Of a stretch of DNA of 64,000 nt, positions 33,107 through 44,143 are shown in pieces (the stretch's first letter is position 1; the number at the start of each line of letters is the position of its first letter). Both the position numbers and the translations under genes were made by a program. The notes below the pieces were generated by a model, which was not told where the DNA came from, did no database searches, and saw nothing but the letters and a program-made list of their open reading frames with translations. Source of the DNA: an uncultured Caulobacteraceae bacterium (GTDB taxonomy: Bacteria; Pseudomonadota; Alphaproteobacteria; Caulobacterales; Caulobacteraceae); assembly GCA_903872075.1 (NCBI GenBank), contig CAIQJF010000039.1, positions 16,009 through 80,008 of the forward strand, in the 5' to 3' direction.

Positions 33107-35613
33107 GCCAGCCCCGCCAGCTTGATCGTCGGCCGGGCGTTGGCCCCGCGCAGGAAATAGCGGTCGGCCACGGCGTTGGAGAGGCTCATCAGCGCGCCTT
33201 CCACCTCCGAGACCTTTTCAGGATCGATGTCCCCGGCCAGGGCCGTGTCGATGTTGGTGGAGAGCCGCCGCAGGATCCGGGTCGGCGGCTCCATCATCCC
33301 GTCGTCCACCAGGGTGGGCAGGGCGGCCATATGCTCTCTCAGCGCCGCGATCTGGAAGGCCACCGAGCGGGTGTTGAACGGATCGAGCACCACCATGTCG
33401 CGCACCGGCGTCAGGGCGAGCCCCACCAGATAGCGGGCGCGATAGGTGATCTGGCTGTCCGCCAGGTCCAGCAAGAGGTCCAGGTCGTCGATGGTCGCAT
33501 CGTCCGCCGCCAGCACGCGGGTGAAGCGGCAGGTGTTGATTCCCCGCTCGATCCGCCGCCCCATGTCCAGGAACCGCCAGCCCGCCGCCCGGTTCATGTT
33601 CTCCTGCGCCAGCCCCGACAGCGCCGCCAGGATCTGCAGCGAGCTTTCCACCAGCACCAGGGCGTCCGCCTCTGAGTTCAGCTTGCGGGTCTGATCGGAA
33701 AGGCCGTTCTCCAGGTTCAGCAGCAGGGTCCAGAAATCCGCCGACAGCCGCTCGCGCATGCTGGCCGCCGTGCGCCGGGCCTTGCGCACCAGTGTGATCA
33801 CGCTGCCCGCGGCCTCCGCGTCGTGCAGGGCCGGTCGCGCGGCGTCCAGGGCCCGGGTGCCCAGCGCCTCTTCGTCCAGGGCGTCCCAGGCGATCAGCAG
33901 CTCTTCCAGCTTGCTCAGGGTCTCGCCCGCCGAGTGCACGGCGGCCTCTGCGTCCATCAGGCTGGTGCACAGGCTGCGCACCAGGCGAAGGGTCGCCTCG
34001 GCCCGCTCGAGGTAGCGGCCCAGCCAGAACAGGTTGTCGGCCGCGCGGCTGGGCAGATGGCCCAGGATCCGGCGCACCTTCACCTCGTCCTGATTGGCCA
34101 GCAGGGTCACCCGCTCCACCGGCTTGTCGCCGATCACCCAGACGTCGGCTGTCCGCGCGCCCTCGCCCATGGAGATCGCCCGCACGTCCATCTGATCGGA
34201 GGTGCGGCAGAAGCCCCCGGGCATGATCTTGAAACCCTCCGGCGTGGCGGCCGCATAGACCCGCAGCACGAACGGCGCCGCCTCCAGCCGGTCGTCGCGC
34301 AGCACCGGCATGGTCGACAGGCGCACCACCTCCTGGCCGACGAAGTCCCCCGGCCGGTCTTCCAGACGCGCCAGGAAATCGGCCCGCTCCTGGCGGCTGA
34401 AGTCCGACATCAGCCGGGGAGTCCCGAACGGATCGCCGGGATTGGAGGTGTTGAACGCCGGGGCGATGGCCAGGTCGTCGTGGTTGCGCACCAGCGCCCG
34501 CTCCGCCGCCTGGCCGCACCACCAGGTGGCCACATTGGGCATCTTCAGCTCTTCGCCCAGCAGCCGGCGGCACAGCTTGGGCATGAAGCCCAGCAGGGCC
34601 TTGGACTCCAGCACCCCCGAGCCGGGCATGTTCAGCACCGCCACCCCCCCGGCGCGGATGGCCTCCAGCAGCCCGGGCACGCCCAGCTGCGAGGCGGCGT
34701 TGAGCTCGGCCGGATCGATGAAGTCGGCGTCCACGCGGCGCCACAGCACATCGGCCCGCTTCAGCCCGGCGATGGTGCGCACATAGACAAGCCCGTCTCG
34801 CACCACCAGGTCGTCGCCCTCCACCAGCAGGAAGCCGAGATACCGGGCCAGGTGGGCCTGTTCGAAATAGGTCTCGCTGAACGGTCCCGGCGTCAGCAGG
34901 CAGATGCGCGGATCGACCCGCTGCGCCGACGCCGCCAGGCCCTTGCGCAGGGCGTCGAAGAACGGCGCCAGCCGCTCCACGTTCATGCTGTTGTAGAGAT
35001 TGGGATAGGCCCGGGAGAGCACCAGGCGGTTTTCCAGCTCATAGCCGGCGCCGGAGGGGGCCTGGGTGCGGTCGCCCAGCACCCACCACCGCCCGTCGGG
35101 ACCCCGCGCCAGATCGGCGGCATAGAGCTGCAGATAGCGCCCGCCCGGCGGCGGCACCCCGCGTAGCGCCCGCACGAAATCCGGACTGCCGGTCAGGGCC
35201 GCGGCGGGCAGGGCGCCTTCGGCCACCAGGGTCGCCTCGCCGTAGATATCCTTCAGCAGGGCTTCCATCAGGGTCGCCCGCTGCTCCACCGCCGCGGCGA
35301 TCTTGCTCCATTCGTCCTGGCCCAGGATCAGCGGCACCGGATTGATCGGCCAGCTCCGCTCGTTCTCCTCGCCATAGATCCGGTAGGAGACACCCGTGTC
35401 GCGGATATGCCGGGTGGCCAGGTTGAACCGGCTGCGGATCTGCCCCGGCGGATAGTCGGCCAACTCGCCCAGGAAGCGCAGCCAGTTGTCGCGGGGCCGG
35501 CCGGTAGGGTCGAACAACTCGTCCGGAATCCCGGGCAGGGTGCGGTAGTCGCGCAGCCAGGCGCTCAGCTGGCCGGCTCCGGCCGGATGCAGGGGCGCCT
35601 GGCTGACGGTCAC
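33103..35613 (-). CDS. Circularly permuted ATP-grasp protein fused to an alpha-E domain
   Basis: An 836-residue fusion. The N-terminal half (about 1-480) resembles the circularly permuted type 2 ATP-grasp family ([57 protein letters not shown]). The C-terminal half (about 500-836) is the alpha-helical alpha-E domain ([39 protein letters not shown]). In many bacteria these are two genes; here they are one frame. ATP-grasp enzymes ligate carboxylates to amines via acyl-phosphate. The start is a GTG inside a 4-bp overlap with the preceding gene, so translation is coupled. The substrate peptide is unknown. Confidence 0.87.
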   Translation of the reverse strand: MTVSQAPLHPAGAGQLSAWLRDYRTLPGIPDELFDPTGRPRDNWLRFLGELADYPPGQIRSRFNLATRHIRDTGVSYRIYGEENERSWPINPVPLILGQDEWSKIAAAVEQRATLMEALLKDIYGEATLVAEGALPAAALTGSPDFVRALRGVPPPGGRYLQLYAADLARGPDGRWWVLGDRTQAPSGAGYELENRLVLSRAYPNLYNSMNVERLAPFFDALRKGLAASAQRVDPRICLLTPGPFSETYFEQAHLARYLGFLLVEGDDLVVRDGLVYVRTIAGLKRADVLWRRVDADFIDPAELNAASQLGVPGLLEAIRAGGVAVLNMPGSGVLESKALLGFMPKLCRRLLGEELKMPNVATWWCGQAAERALVRNHDDLAIAPAFNTSNPGDPFGTPRLMSDFSRQERADFLARLEDRPGDFVGQEVVRLSTMPVLRDDRLEAAPFVLRVYAAATPEGFKIMPGGFCRTSDQMDVRAISMGEGARTADVWVIGDKPVERVTLLANQDEVKVRRILGHLPSRAADNLFWLGRYLERAEATLRLVRSLCTSLMDAEAAVHSAGETLSKLEELLIAWDALDEEALGTRALDAARPALHDAEAAGSVITLVRKARRTAASMRERLSADFWTLLLNLENGLSDQTRKLNSEADALVLVESSLQILAALSGLAQENMNRAAGWRFLDMGRRIERGINTCRFTRVLAADDATIDDLDLLLDLADSQITYRARYLVGLALTPVRDMVVLDPFNTRSVAFQIAALREHMAALPTLVDDGMMEPPTRILRRLSTNIDTALAGDIDPEKVSEVEGALMSLSNAVADRYFLRGANARPTIKLAGLA

Positions 35614-38600
35614 GGCGGCGCCGTCCGCAAATCCAGAGTCATGGGAAACTCTGTCCGGCCGGGCTCGTCGGGCAGGTCGATGTGGCCAGGGGTGTGGCCG
35701 TGCGGGGCGAAGCGGGCCTTGCGGCGCGCCTCGGCCTCATAGGCGTTCACCGGCATGGTCTCATAGTTACGTCCCCCCGGATGGGCCACGTGATAGACGC
35801 AGCCCCCCAGCGACCGCCGCGCGCCCCGGTCGATCACGTCGAAGGTGAGCGGAGCGTCGATGGGCAAGGTGGGATGCAGTCCGCTGGCCAGTTTCCAGGC
35901 CTTGTAGCGCACCCCCGCCACCGCCTCCATGGAAACACCGGTGGGGGTCATGGGCAGGGCCCGGCCGTTGCAGGTGATGATGTGGCGATCGGGGTGGAAG
36001 CCTGTCGCCTTGATCTGCAGCCGCTCGATCGAGGAGTCCACGAACCGCACCGTGCCGGAGCCGGTGGGCTCATCGCCCATCACATGCCAGGGCTCCAGGG
36101 CGTGACGAATCTCCAGCCCGACGCCGCCGTACTTGACGGTTCCGTGCACCGGGAAGCGGAACGCGCGCTGGGCCTCGAACCATTTGGGATCGAAGGCGTA
36201 GCCGGCCTCGGCCAGGTCGGTGAGCACCGTCTGGAAATCCTCCCAGACGAAATGCTCAAGCATGAAGCGGTCGTGCAGGGCCGTGCCCCAGCGGACCAGG
36301 GCTCCGGTCTGCGGCTCGCGCCAGAACCAGGCGATCATCGCCCGGATCAGCAGCTGCTGGGCCAGGTTCATCCGCGCGTCCGGCGGCATCTCGAAGCCGC
36401 GGAACTCCAGCAGGCCCAGCCGCCCGGTGGGTCCGTCGGGGCTGAACAGCTTGTCGATGCAGATCTCGGTGCGGTGGGTGTTGCCGGCCACGTCGATCAG
36501 CAGGTTGCGCAGCAGCCGGTCCACCAGCCACGGAGCCGGCGGTTCGCCCTCGCCCTCGGCCGGGATCATGGACAGGGCGATATCCAGCTCATAGAGGGCG
36601 TCGTGCCGCGCCTCGTCCACCCGCGGCGCCTGGCTGGTGGGCCCGATGAACAGGCCCGAGAACAGGTAGGAGAGCGAGGGATGCCGCTGCCAGTAGAGCA
36701 GCAGGCTCTTGAGCACATCCGGCCGGCGCAGGAACGGCGAATTCTCCGGCTTCGCCCCTCCCACCACCACATGCGCCCCGCCGCCGGTGCCCGTGTGCCG
36801 CCCGTCGACCATGAACTTGTCGGCCGTCAGGCGGCAGGCGCGGGCGTCCTCATAGAGCCCCGCGGTGATCTCCACCGCCTCGGCCCAGGACGCCGCCGGC
36901 TGGACATTGACCTCGATCACGCCCGGGTCGGGTGTCACCTTCAGCACCGCCAGGCGCGGATCGTCCGGCGGGGTATAGCCCTCGATCCGGATCGGCTGTC
37001 CGGCCCCGGCCACCTCGATATGGGCGATCAGCTCCAGCCAGTCCTCCAGCCGCGCCACCGGCGGCATGAACACATAGATGTAGCCGCCGCGCGCCTCGAC
37101 GGTCAGGGCGGTGCGCACCGGCCTGGCCCGCGCCGCCGCCTTCTGCGCCCGGCTGAGCGCCTTTCGCATGGGCGGGCCGGCCTTGGCCGCCGCATAGATC
37201 GCGTCATAGAGCGGCGTGGTGTCTGGCAGGGTGCTGGGGTCGGGCGGGACGATGTTGGGATAGTCGTCGGGCGAGAGTAGCGGCAGGCTGTCGAACGGCA
37301 GGCGCAGGCCCACCGGCGAGTCGCCGGGAACCAGATGGAGCCCGCCGCGGCGGAACACCCAGGCCTCGCTCAGCCAGCCGTCGCCCTCCGCGCCGCCGAA
37401 CGCCCGGCGCAGCGGCATCACATAGCCCACCGGCTTCGAAAGCCCCCCGGAGATGGCCCGCACCAGGGTCTGCCGGCCCTTGGGATCGTCCAGGTCGATG
37501 TCGGCGACAGACAGATTTTCCGGCAAGTCGTTCTCGGCCTTGATCCAGTGCAGCGGATCCTCCCGCGCCTCCAGGATCAGCTCCGGCTCGATCTCCAGGG
37601 CGATGGCCAGGCGGATGGCGAAGGCCTTGGCGTCGGCGGCGGCGGCGGGAACCGCATCGTCCGCGGCCGGCGCCCCGCGCCAGACCGGCTGGCCGTCGCG
37701 GCGCCAGTAGAGTCCCAGGGCCCAGCGGGGCAGGGGCTCGCCCGGGTACCACTTACCCTGGCCGTGGTGGGTCAGGCCGCCGGGACCGAAGCGGTCGCGC
37801 AAGCGATTGAGCAGGGTCTCGCCCAGGGCGTATTTCGTCGGCCCCACGGCGGCGGTGTTCCATTCGGCCGCCTCGCGGTCGTCCAGGGAGACGAAGGTCG
37901 GCTCCCCGCCCATGGTCAGGCGCACGTCCTGCGCCAGCAGGTCGGTCTCCACCGCCTCGCCCAGCTCGACTAGTTCGGCCCAGCCTTCCTCCTCGAAGGG
38001 GGCGGTGATCCGCGTCGCCTGGGCCACGCGGGTGACGGTCATCTCGAAGTCGAATTCGCTGGCCCGGTTGCTCGCCACCCCGATGATCGCCGCGGCCGAG
38101 CGATAGTGCGGGGCCGCCGCCAGGGGCAGATGGCCCTCGCCGCACAGCAGGCCCGAGGTGGCGTCAAGGCCGATCCAGCCCGCCCCCGGCACATAGACCT
38201 CCGCCCAGGCGTGCAGATCGGTGAAGTCGGTGCGGGTGCCCAGCGGCCCCTCGATGGGGTCGATGTCGGCCTTCAGCTGGATCAGATAGCCCGACACGAA
38301 CCGGGCCGCGAGACCCAGCTTTCGGAACATCTGCACCAGCAGCCAGGCGCTGTCCCGGCACGAGCCCGAGCCCAGACCCAAGGTCTCGTCCGGGCTCTGC
38401 ACCCCAGGTTCCAGTCGCACCACATAGGAGACCTTGCTGGACACCTGGGCGTTGAGACCCACCAGGAAATTGACCGTGGTCAGGCCGGTGGGATCGAGCC
38501 CGGCCACAGCCTCGGCCAGCAGCGGCCCGTCCTCGTCCACGGCGAAATAGGCCGCCAGGTCGCGGGCCATGTCGTCCGGATAGGTGAAGGGGAAGTGCTC

Positions 38601-38897
38601 GGCCCAGGGTTCGACGAAGAAGTCGAAGGGATTGATCACCGTCATGTCGGCGGTGAGATCGACCTCGACGCTGAACTCTGTCGTCCGCTCGGGGAACACC
38701 ACCCGCGCCAGCCACGAGCCGTGCGGGTCCTGCTGCCAGTTGATGAAGTGGGCCGAGGGCGTGATCTTGAGCGAATAGCTCGGGATCAAGGTGCGGCAAT
38801 GGGGCGCCGGCCGCAGGCGGATGGTCTGCGGCCCCAGCTCGGTCAGCTGGTCATAACGGTAGCGCGTGACGTGATGGAGAGCGGCGAGGACCGACAG
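35610..38897 (-). CDS. Transglutaminase/DUF2126 protein, apparent CTG start
   Basis: A 1,095-residue protein. The N-terminal transglutaminase core has Cys180 ([10 protein letters not shown]), His229 (DLHAWAE) and Asp245 (GLDATSG). The rest is the DUF2126 region, with conserved [11 protein letters not shown] and [13 protein letters not shown] place the start at CTG 38897. The frame from there reads [15 protein letters not shown] right after the start residue, which is the ordinary N-terminus of the family, and GGAG precedes it. The first standard start, TTG 38789, would remove 36 conserved residues, and no ATG, GTG or TTG lies between the upstream stop (38934-38936) and CTG. It heads the operon with the ATP-grasp and small transglutaminase genes. 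Confidence 0.82.
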   Translation of the reverse strand: MSVLAALHHVTRYRYDQLTELGPQTIRLRPAPHCRTLIPSYSLKITPSAHFINWQQDPHGSWLARVVFPERTTEFSVEVDLTADMTVINPFDFFVEPWAEHFPFTYPDDMARDLAAYFAVDEDGPLLAEAVAGLDPTGLTTVNFLVGLNAQVSSKVSYVVRLEPGVQSPDETLGLGSGSCRDSAWLLVQMFRKLGLAARFVSGYLIQLKADIDPIEGPLGTRTDFTDLHAWAEVYVPGAGWIGLDATSGLLCGEGHLPLAAAPHYRSAAAIIGVASNRASEFDFEMTVTRVAQATRITAPFEEEGWAELVELGEAVETDLLAQDVRLTMGGEPTFVSLDDREAAEWNTAAVGPTKYALGETLLNRLRDRFGPGGLTHHGQGKWYPGEPLPRWALGLYWRRDGQPVWRGAPAADDAVPAAAADAKAFAIRLAIALEIEPELILEAREDPLHWIKAENDLPENLSVADIDLDDPKGRQTLVRAISGGLSKPVGYVMPLRRAFGGAEGDGWLSEAWVFRRGGLHLVPGDSPVGLRLPFDSLPLLSPDDYPNIVPPDPSTLPDTTPLYDAIYAAAKAGPPMRKALSRAQKAAARARPVRTALTVEARGGYIYVFMPPVARLEDWLELIAHIEVAGAGQPIRIEGYTPPDDPRLAVLKVTPDPGVIEVNVQPAASWAEAVEITAGLYEDARACRLTADKFMVDGRHTGTGGGAHVVVGGAKPENSPFLRRPDVLKSLLLYWQRHPSLSYLFSGLFIGPTSQAPRVDEARHDALYELDIALSMIPAEGEGEPPAPWLVDRLLRNLLIDVAGNTHRTEICIDKLFSPDGPTGRLGLLEFRGFEMPPDARMNLAQQLLIRAMIAWFWREPQTGALVRWGTALHDRFMLEHFVWEDFQTVLTDLAEAGYAFDPKWFEAQRAFRFPVHGTVKYGGVGLEIRHALEPWHVMGDEPTGSGTVRFVDSSIERLQIKATGFHPDRHIITCNGRALPMTPTGVSMEAVAGVRYKAWKLASGLHPTLPIDAPLTFDVIDRGARRSLGGCVYHVAHPGGRNYETMPVNAYEAEARRKARFAPHGHTPGHIDLPDEPGRTEFPMTLDLRTAPP

Positions 38898-39041
38898 GGG
38901 AGGCTCCAGTCTGGGTGGCCGGGAGTTTGTTTTTCAAGGCGTTACAGGTCGGCGCCCCCCACCCACAAGGCCCGTGAAAGCGTCGCCGCGAAATCAGGCA
39001 GGTTTGCCGCCTTTCCAGGCGCCGCGCCCGGCGGACGACTT

Positions 39042-39932
39042 TCAGGCCGCGTGCGCCGCCACACTGTTCAGCCAGCCGATCAGATCGGCGGTCACCTCGT
39101 CGCGGTTGGTCTCGTTGAACATCTCGTGGCGCCCGCCTGGGTAGACCCGATGGTCGATGTGGCTGAGGCCGGCGTTGCGATAGCTCTCGATCAGGGCCGT
39201 GGCGAAGGCCTGGCCGGGGCCGTTTACCGGATCGAACTCGCCGGAGATCACATAGACCGGCAGGTCGCCGCGCACCTCGCGCAGCCGCGGATCGGTCCGC
39301 GCGGTCGAGGCCGTCTGGAAGATCGAGGCCATGGCCGCGTCGGCCAGGGGGAAGCCGCACAGCGGGTCATCGACATAGAGATCGACCTCGGCCTCGTCGC
39401 GGCTCAGCCAGTCGAAGTCGGTGCGGGCCGGGGCGAAGGGCGCGTTCATGGCTCCAGGGCCGGCGGGCGCCCCGGCGCTGGCCATGGCCTCCAGCATCGT
39501 GTCCACCGCCGCCGTGCCCGACAGGGCCAGGCCCGCCAGCTGTTCGTGATGGGCCAGCAGATAGAGCTGGGCGGCGAAGGAGCCCATGGAGTGCCCGAGC
39601 AGGATCAGCGGCGATCCCGGCAGCTCCGCCTGGGCGACGCGCGACAGGGCGGCCATGTCGGCCACCAGGGCGGGAAACCCGTCCGGTCCGAACTCGCCCA
39701 GACCATGTGCGGCGGCTGACGCGCCGTGGCCGCGGTGGTCGTTGGCGAATACGGCGTAACCCGCGTCGGTGAGGGCGTTGATGACGCGGCGATAGCGGTT
39801 GATGTGCTCGGCCATGCCATGGGCGATCTGGACGATGGCGCGGGGCTTGCCAGGGGGAACGGCCTTGTAGGCCGTGATCCGCACGCCATCGTCGGCGGCG
39901 AGGGCGAAGGCGGTGATCGGCGAGGCGGGCAT
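39042..39932 (-). CDS. Alpha/beta hydrolase, monoacylglycerol-lipase-like
   Basis: A 296-residue serine hydrolase. The nucleophile elbow GHSMGSF has Ser115, the acid is probably Asp in GEFDPVNG and the His is in GGRHEMFNE. The N-terminal IAHGMAEHINRYRRV and NDHRGHGAS segments are typical of lysophospholipase or monoacylglycerol lipase relatives. It likely hydrolyses a lipid ester in the cytoplasm; no signal peptide is seen. It stands between the DUF2126 operon and a divergent FMN protein. Confidence 0.87.
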   Translation of the reverse strand: MPASPITAFALAADDGVRITAYKAVPPGKPRAIVQIAHGMAEHINRYRRVINALTDAGYAVFANDHRGHGASAAAHGLGEFGPDGFPALVADMAALSRVAQAELPGSPLILLGHSMGSFAAQLYLLAHHEQLAGLALSGTAAVDTMLEAMASAGAPAGPGAMNAPFAPARTDFDWLSRDEAEVDLYVDDPLCGFPLADAAMASIFQTASTARTDPRLREVRGDLPVYVISGEFDPVNGPGQAFATALIESYRNAGLSHIDHRVYPGGRHEMFNETNRDEVTADLIGWLNSVAAHAA

Positions 39933-40025
39933 GGGGAATCTCCGCGCCCATATGGCGGCAAAGCCCGGCGCGGCGCCAGGGGTTGAAGGTTTCCGCGGGC
40001 TGGCGCGCGTGCTTTAACTTCGGCC

Positions 40026-41642
40026 ATGGCCAGACCGCTGCTCCCGCCGCCCGGACGCTATCTTGTCTTCGGCCTGTGTATTCTCTGCCTGATCCTGAGC
40101 GTGGGGATCGGCGCGGCCGGTGAGGGCTGGGCCTGGCTGGCGGCGATCCCGTTCGCGATCCTCACCGTTCTGGGCCTGCGCGATCTCGGCCAGGTCAAGC
40201 ATTCGATCCAGCGCAACTATCCGGTCATTGGCCACATCCGCTGGTGGGTCGAGGCGGTGCGTCCGGAGATCCGCCAGTATCTGATCGAGGCCGACGAGGA
40301 GGCCGCCCCGTTCTCGCGCAGCCAGCGCGGCCTCGTCTACGACCGCGCCAAGGGCAAGGTGGGCGAGCAGCCGTTCGGGACCCTTCATGACGCCTATGCT
40401 GACGGCTATGAGTTCATCGGCCACTCGACCGCCCCGGCCATCCCCGCCGACCCGGCCAGCTTCCGCATCACCATCGGAGGGCCCGACTGCGCGAAGCCCT
40501 ACAGCGGCTCGGTGTTCAACATCTCGGCCATGAGCTTCGGGGCGCTGAGCGCCAACGCCATCCGGGCCCTGAACGCCGGCGCCAAGCGGGGCGGCTTCAG
40601 CCACGACACGGGGGAAGGGAGCCTCTCGCCCTATCATCAGGAAATGGGCGGAGACATCGTCTGGGAGATTGGCAGCGGCTATTTCGGCTGCCGCACCGAC
40701 GACGGCAGGTTCGATCCGGAGCGCTTCGCCGAACGCGCCGCTCTCGATCAGGTCAAGATGATCGAGATCAAGCTCAGCCAGGGCGCCAAGCCCGGCCACG
40801 GCGGGGTCCTGCCGGCCCCCAAGGTCACACCCGAGATCGCCGCCACCCGCGGCGTGCCCATGGGCCGCGACTGCGTCTCGCCATCTCGCCATTCGGCCTT
40901 CTCCACGCCGCTGGAGCTGATGGATTTCATCGTCACCCTGCGCCGCCTCTCCGGCGGCAAGCCGGTGGGCTTCAAGCTCTGTCTCGGCCATCCCTGGGAA
41001 TTCATGGCCATCGTCAAGGCCATGCTGGAGGCGAAGGTCACCCCGGATTTCATCGTTGTGGACGGGACCGAGGGCGGCACCGGCGCGGCCCCCACGGAGT
41101 TCTCCGACCATGTGGGCGTGCCCATGCGCGAGGGCCTGCTGTTTGTGCACAACACCCTGGTCGGCGCCAAACTGCGCGACCGCATCAAGATCGGCGTGGC
41201 CGGCAAGATCGTCAGCGCCTTCGACATCGTCAGCGTCCTGGCCATCGGCGCCGACTGGGCCAACTCGGCCCGGGGCTTCATGTTCGCCCTGGGCTGCGTG
41301 CAGTCCCGCTCCTGCAACACCAACCGCTGCCCCACGGGCGTGGCCACCCAGGACCCGGGCCGCCAGGGCGCTCTGGTGGTGCCGGACAAGGCCGAGCGGG
41401 TGTTCAACTTCCACGCCCTGACCCTGCACGCGCTCTCCGAGATGCTGGCCGCCGCCGGCCTCGAACACCCCGACGAGGTCAAGCCGCACCACCTCGCCCG
41501 CCGGATCAGCGCCACGGAAATCCGCCTGTTCAGCGAGATTCACACCTTCCTGGAACCCGGCGACCTGCTGGACGGCGGCGCCCCGCCCGGGCTCTATGGC
41601 GACAACTGGCGGCGCGCCAAGGCGTCGACCTTCAACCATTAG
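40026..41642 (+). CDS. Membrane-anchored FMN-binding glutamate-synthase-like protein
   Basis: A 538-residue protein. Two N-terminal membrane helices (YLVFGLCILCLILSVGIG and WAWLAAIPFAILTVLGL) precede a glutamate synthase central-type FMN barrel: FNISAMSFGALSANAI, VDGTEGGTGAAPTEF, and the 3Fe-4S pattern C-x5-C-x4-C (CVQSRSCNTNRCPTG). It lacks the glutaminase domain of true GOGAT, so it is an FMN oxidoreductase of unknown reaction at the inner membrane. It is followed 15 bp later by a crotonase gene. Confidence 0.85.
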   Translation: MARPLLPPPGRYLVFGLCILCLILSVGIGAAGEGWAWLAAIPFAILTVLGLRDLGQVKHSIQRNYPVIGHIRWWVEAVRPEIRQYLIEADEEAAPFSRSQRGLVYDRAKGKVGEQPFGTLHDAYADGYEFIGHSTAPAIPADPASFRITIGGPDCAKPYSGSVFNISAMSFGALSANAIRALNAGAKRGGFSHDTGEGSLSPYHQEMGGDIVWEIGSGYFGCRTDDGRFDPERFAERAALDQVKMIEIKLSQGAKPGHGGVLPAPKVTPEIAATRGVPMGRDCVSPSRHSAFSTPLELMDFIVTLRRLSGGKPVGFKLCLGHPWEFMAIVKAMLEAKVTPDFIVVDGTEGGTGAAPTEFSDHVGVPMREGLLFVHNTLVGAKLRDRIKIGVAGKIVSAFDIVSVLAIGADWANSARGFMFALGCVQSRSCNTNRCPTGVATQDPGRQGALVVPDKAERVFNFHALTLHALSEMLAAAGLEHPDEVKPHHLARRISATEIRLFSEIHTFLEPGDLLDGGAPPGLYGDNWRRAKASTFNH

Positions 41643-41657
41643 GGACCGTTAGCGCCG

Positions 41658-42458
41658 ATGAGCGACGACCATATTTCCTATGAAAGGCGCGGCCGTCTGG
41701 GCCTCGTGCGTCTCGAACGCCCCGAGGCGCTCAACGCCCTGACCATGCCGATGATCGCGGGGATCGAGCGGCTGGTGCGCGCCGCCGAGGCCGATCCGGA
41801 GGTTTTCGCCATCTGCATCACCGGGGCGGGGCGGGGGTTCTGCGCCGGACTCGATATGAGCGTCCTGGCCGATCACGCCGCCGGCCGCGCCCCAGAGGCG
41901 CGCGAGCGCTCGCCGCGCGAGGCGATGATGTTCAGCTTCCTGGCCGAGGTGACCAAGCCGGTGATCGCCGCCGTCAATGGCGTCGGGGCCGGCGGCGGGT
42001 TCATCCTGGCGATGATGTGCGACCTGCGCTTCTGGTCCGAGGAGGCGAGCCTGATCACGGTCTTCTCGCGCCGGGGCCTGATCGCCGAACACGGCGCCAG
42101 CTGGGTGCTGCCGCGCCTGGTCGGCCTCAGCCGCGCCCTCGATCTGTTGTGGAGCTCGCGTAAGGTCGAGGCGGCCGAGGCGTACCGCATCGGCCTGGCC
42201 GACCGGGTGGTTCCGGGCGCCGACCTGATCGCTGCGGTGGAGGTCTATGTGGCCGACATGGCCGCGACGGTCTCGCCCAAGGCCGTGGCCGTGATGAAGG
42301 CCCAGGTGCTGGGCGCCGTCGCCCAGACCTTCGACGAGGCCGCCGCGGTCACCGCGCCCGTGATGGCGCAGGCTCTGGCCCATCCCGACGCCGCCGAGGG
42401 CGCGGCCTCCTTCGTGCAGCGCCGCCCGCCGGCCTTCGCGCCCTGGCCGGAACCTTAA
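41658..42458 (+). CDS. Enoyl-CoA hydratase/isomerase family protein (1)
   Basis: A 266-residue crotonase-fold protein. The oxyanion-hole strands are GRGFCAGLDMS and NGVGAGGGF. The acidic residue in RRGLIAEHGASW occupies the position used by isomerase-like members rather than the double Glu of classical hydratases. It acts on a CoA thioester in the cytoplasm. It starts 15 bp after the FMN protein, so it is likely cotranscribed. Confidence 0.9.
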   Translation: MSDDHISYERRGRLGLVRLERPEALNALTMPMIAGIERLVRAAEADPEVFAICITGAGRGFCAGLDMSVLADHAAGRAPEARERSPREAMMFSFLAEVTKPVIAAVNGVGAGGGFILAMMCDLRFWSEEASLITVFSRRGLIAEHGASWVLPRLVGLSRALDLLWSSRKVEAAEAYRIGLADRVVPGADLIAAVEVYVADMAATVSPKAVAVMKAQVLGAVAQTFDEAAAVTAPVMAQALAHPDAAEGAASFVQRRPPAFAPWPEP

Positions 42459-42557
42459 GTCTTCGTCTCATCCGGGAGGCTACGGACCTTGCCGCCGCAG
42501 GGGGGCGCCGCCTAAGGTCCGGCCGCGCCGGCGCAGACCGGCCTGGGAGAGATTTGC

Positions 42558-43349
42558 GTGAGCCAGACCTATGAGACCCTGCTGGTCGACCGTCAGGGCG
42601 CCGTCGCCACCGTCAGCCTGAACCGTCCCGACAAGCGCAACAGCATCGGCGGGGCAATGATGGTCGAGCTCTATGAGGCTCTTCGCGCCATCGCCGCCGA
42701 CGGCGAGATCCGGGTGGTGGTTCTGCGGGGGCAGGGCGCCGACTTCTGCCCCGGCGCCGACATCAAGCATTACGGCGGCTCCGACGCCGCCCCGGCCCGG
42801 CCGGCCTGGTCGAGCACGCGCGAGTTCGACGTGGCTGTGATGCTGCATGAGATGAGCGCCGTGACCATCGCGGCCATCAGCGGCGCCTGCGCCGGGGCCG
42901 GATTCGGCTGGGCCTGCGCCTGCGATCTGCGCCTCGCCTCGGAGACCGCCAAGTTCAACACCGCGTTCCTGGACGTGGGCGTGGGCGGCGACATGGGCGG
43001 GCCCTGGACCCTGCCGCGGCTGGTGGGCGCGGCCAAGGCGCGCGAGCTCTATTTCCTGCCCGGCAAGTTCGACGCGGCGGAGGCCTATCGCATCGGCCTG
43101 GTCGCCCGCGTCGCGGCGGCCGGCGACTTCGAGGCCGAGCTCTCGGCCCTGACCGCCCGCCTGGCCCGCGCCGCGCCGCTGGCCATCAGGACCATGAAGG
43201 CCAATTTCCTCGCCGCCGAGAAGATGGGCTTTTCCGACTACATCGCCCTGGAGAGCGAGAAGCACATGCGCCTCTTCCAGACCGAGGACACCACCGAGGC
43301 CTTCAAGGCCTTCGTCGAAAAACGCGCGCCCGTCTTCAAGGGCCGCTGA
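42558..43349 (+). CDS. Enoyl-CoA hydratase/isomerase family protein (2)
   Basis: A 263-residue crotonase-fold protein. Motifs are NRPDKRNSI, oxyanion-hole GADFCPGADIKH and SGACAGAGFGWA, and an acidic VGVGGDMGGPWTLP segment. It is a paralogue of the previous gene with different active-site surroundings, so the two probably act on different CoA esters. The 99-bp gap before it has a short inverted repeat (GGACCTT 42484-42490, AAGGTCC 42514-42520) that could be a transcript break. Confidence 0.9.
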   Translation: MSQTYETLLVDRQGAVATVSLNRPDKRNSIGGAMMVELYEALRAIAADGEIRVVVLRGQGADFCPGADIKHYGGSDAAPARPAWSSTREFDVAVMLHEMSAVTIAAISGACAGAGFGWACACDLRLASETAKFNTAFLDVGVGGDMGGPWTLPRLVGAAKARELYFLPGKFDAAEAYRIGLVARVAAAGDFEAELSALTARLARAAPLAIRTMKANFLAAEKMGFSDYIALESEKHMRLFQTEDTTEAFKAFVEKRAPVFKGR

Positions 43350-43384
43350 ACCCACCCCTCCCGCACCCGGAACACGAGACCCCC

Positions 43385-44143
43385 ATGCGCCTCAGACAGA
43401 TCGCCCTGGTCGCCGCCGACCTCGATCCCGTCGTCCATCAGTTCGCCGCCGTGTTCGGCCTGAAGGTCGCCTACAACGACCCTGGCGTCGGCCACTACGG
43501 CTTGAAGAACGCGGTGATGTCGGCCGGCGACGGCTTCCTGGAGGTGGTGCAGCCCATCGCCGAGGGCGCCTCGGCCGGGCGTTTCCTGGCCAAGCGGGGC
43601 GGCGACGCCGGCTATATGGTCATCGTCCAGACCGCCGACGCGCTGGCCCACCGGGCCCGGGTCGAGGCCCTGGGCGTGCGGGTGGTCGATAAGATCGAGA
43701 GCCGGACCTACACCACCTCGCATTTCCATCCGCTCGACACCGGCGGCATGCTGCTCTCCATCGATCAGCAGCGCACCACCGAGGACTATCTCGACCCCTA
43801 TGGCGACTGGATGCCGGCCGGCCCTGGCTGGCGCGAGACGCGAACGGGTACGGTGCTAGGGCTGGAGGGGATCACCCTCCGCAATCCCGACCCCGAGGCC
43901 CTGGCGGCCCTGTGGTCGAAGCTGCTCGACACCGCGCCCGATCCGAAGGACCCGCTGCGCCTGCCGCTGGAGCGCGGCGAGATCCGCTTCTGCGAGGGCG
44001 ACGGGCCGATGACCTGGATCTCCCGGGTCGATCTGAAAGTGGCGGATCAGAAGGACGTGCTCGACCGCGCCCGCGCCGACCGCCTGGACGTGGACGAGGA
44101 CGGCGTGCTGATCGGCGGCGTCCGGTTCCGGCCCGTCTCATGA
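43385..44143 (+). CDS. VOC family (glyoxalase-like) protein
   Basis: A 252-residue protein of two VOC-like modules: MRLRQIALVAADLDPVVHQF with AAVFGLKVAYNDPGVG, and a degenerate second module with EGITLRNPDPEALAALWSKL. Metal-ligand positions are partly conserved (LHQF, HFHPLD). It could be a lyase, isomerase or dioxygenase-like enzyme on a CoA-derived or ketone substrate. Its stop overlaps the next gene's ATG (ATGA), so it is translationally coupled to the phosphotransferase. Confidence 0.82.
   Translation: MRLRQIALVAADLDPVVHQFAAVFGLKVAYNDPGVGHYGLKNAVMSAGDGFLEVVQPIAEGASAGRFLAKRGGDAGYMVIVQTADALAHRARVEALGVRVVDKIESRTYTTSHFHPLDTGGMLLSIDQQRTTEDYLDPYGDWMPAGPGWRETRTGTVLGLEGITLRNPDPEALAALWSKLLDTAPDPKDPLRLPLERGEIRFCEGDGPMTWISRVDLKVADQKDVLDRARADRLDVDEDGVLIGGVRFRPVS

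Noticed and set aside
33823..35166. 447-residue plus-strand frame opposite the ATP-grasp gene
   Set aside because: Antisense shadow of the fused ATP-grasp/alpha-E protein, which has clear conserved segments.
40014..41639. 541-residue minus-strand frame opposite the FMN protein
   Set aside because: The plus strand carries FMN and 3Fe-4S motifs; the opposite frame has none.
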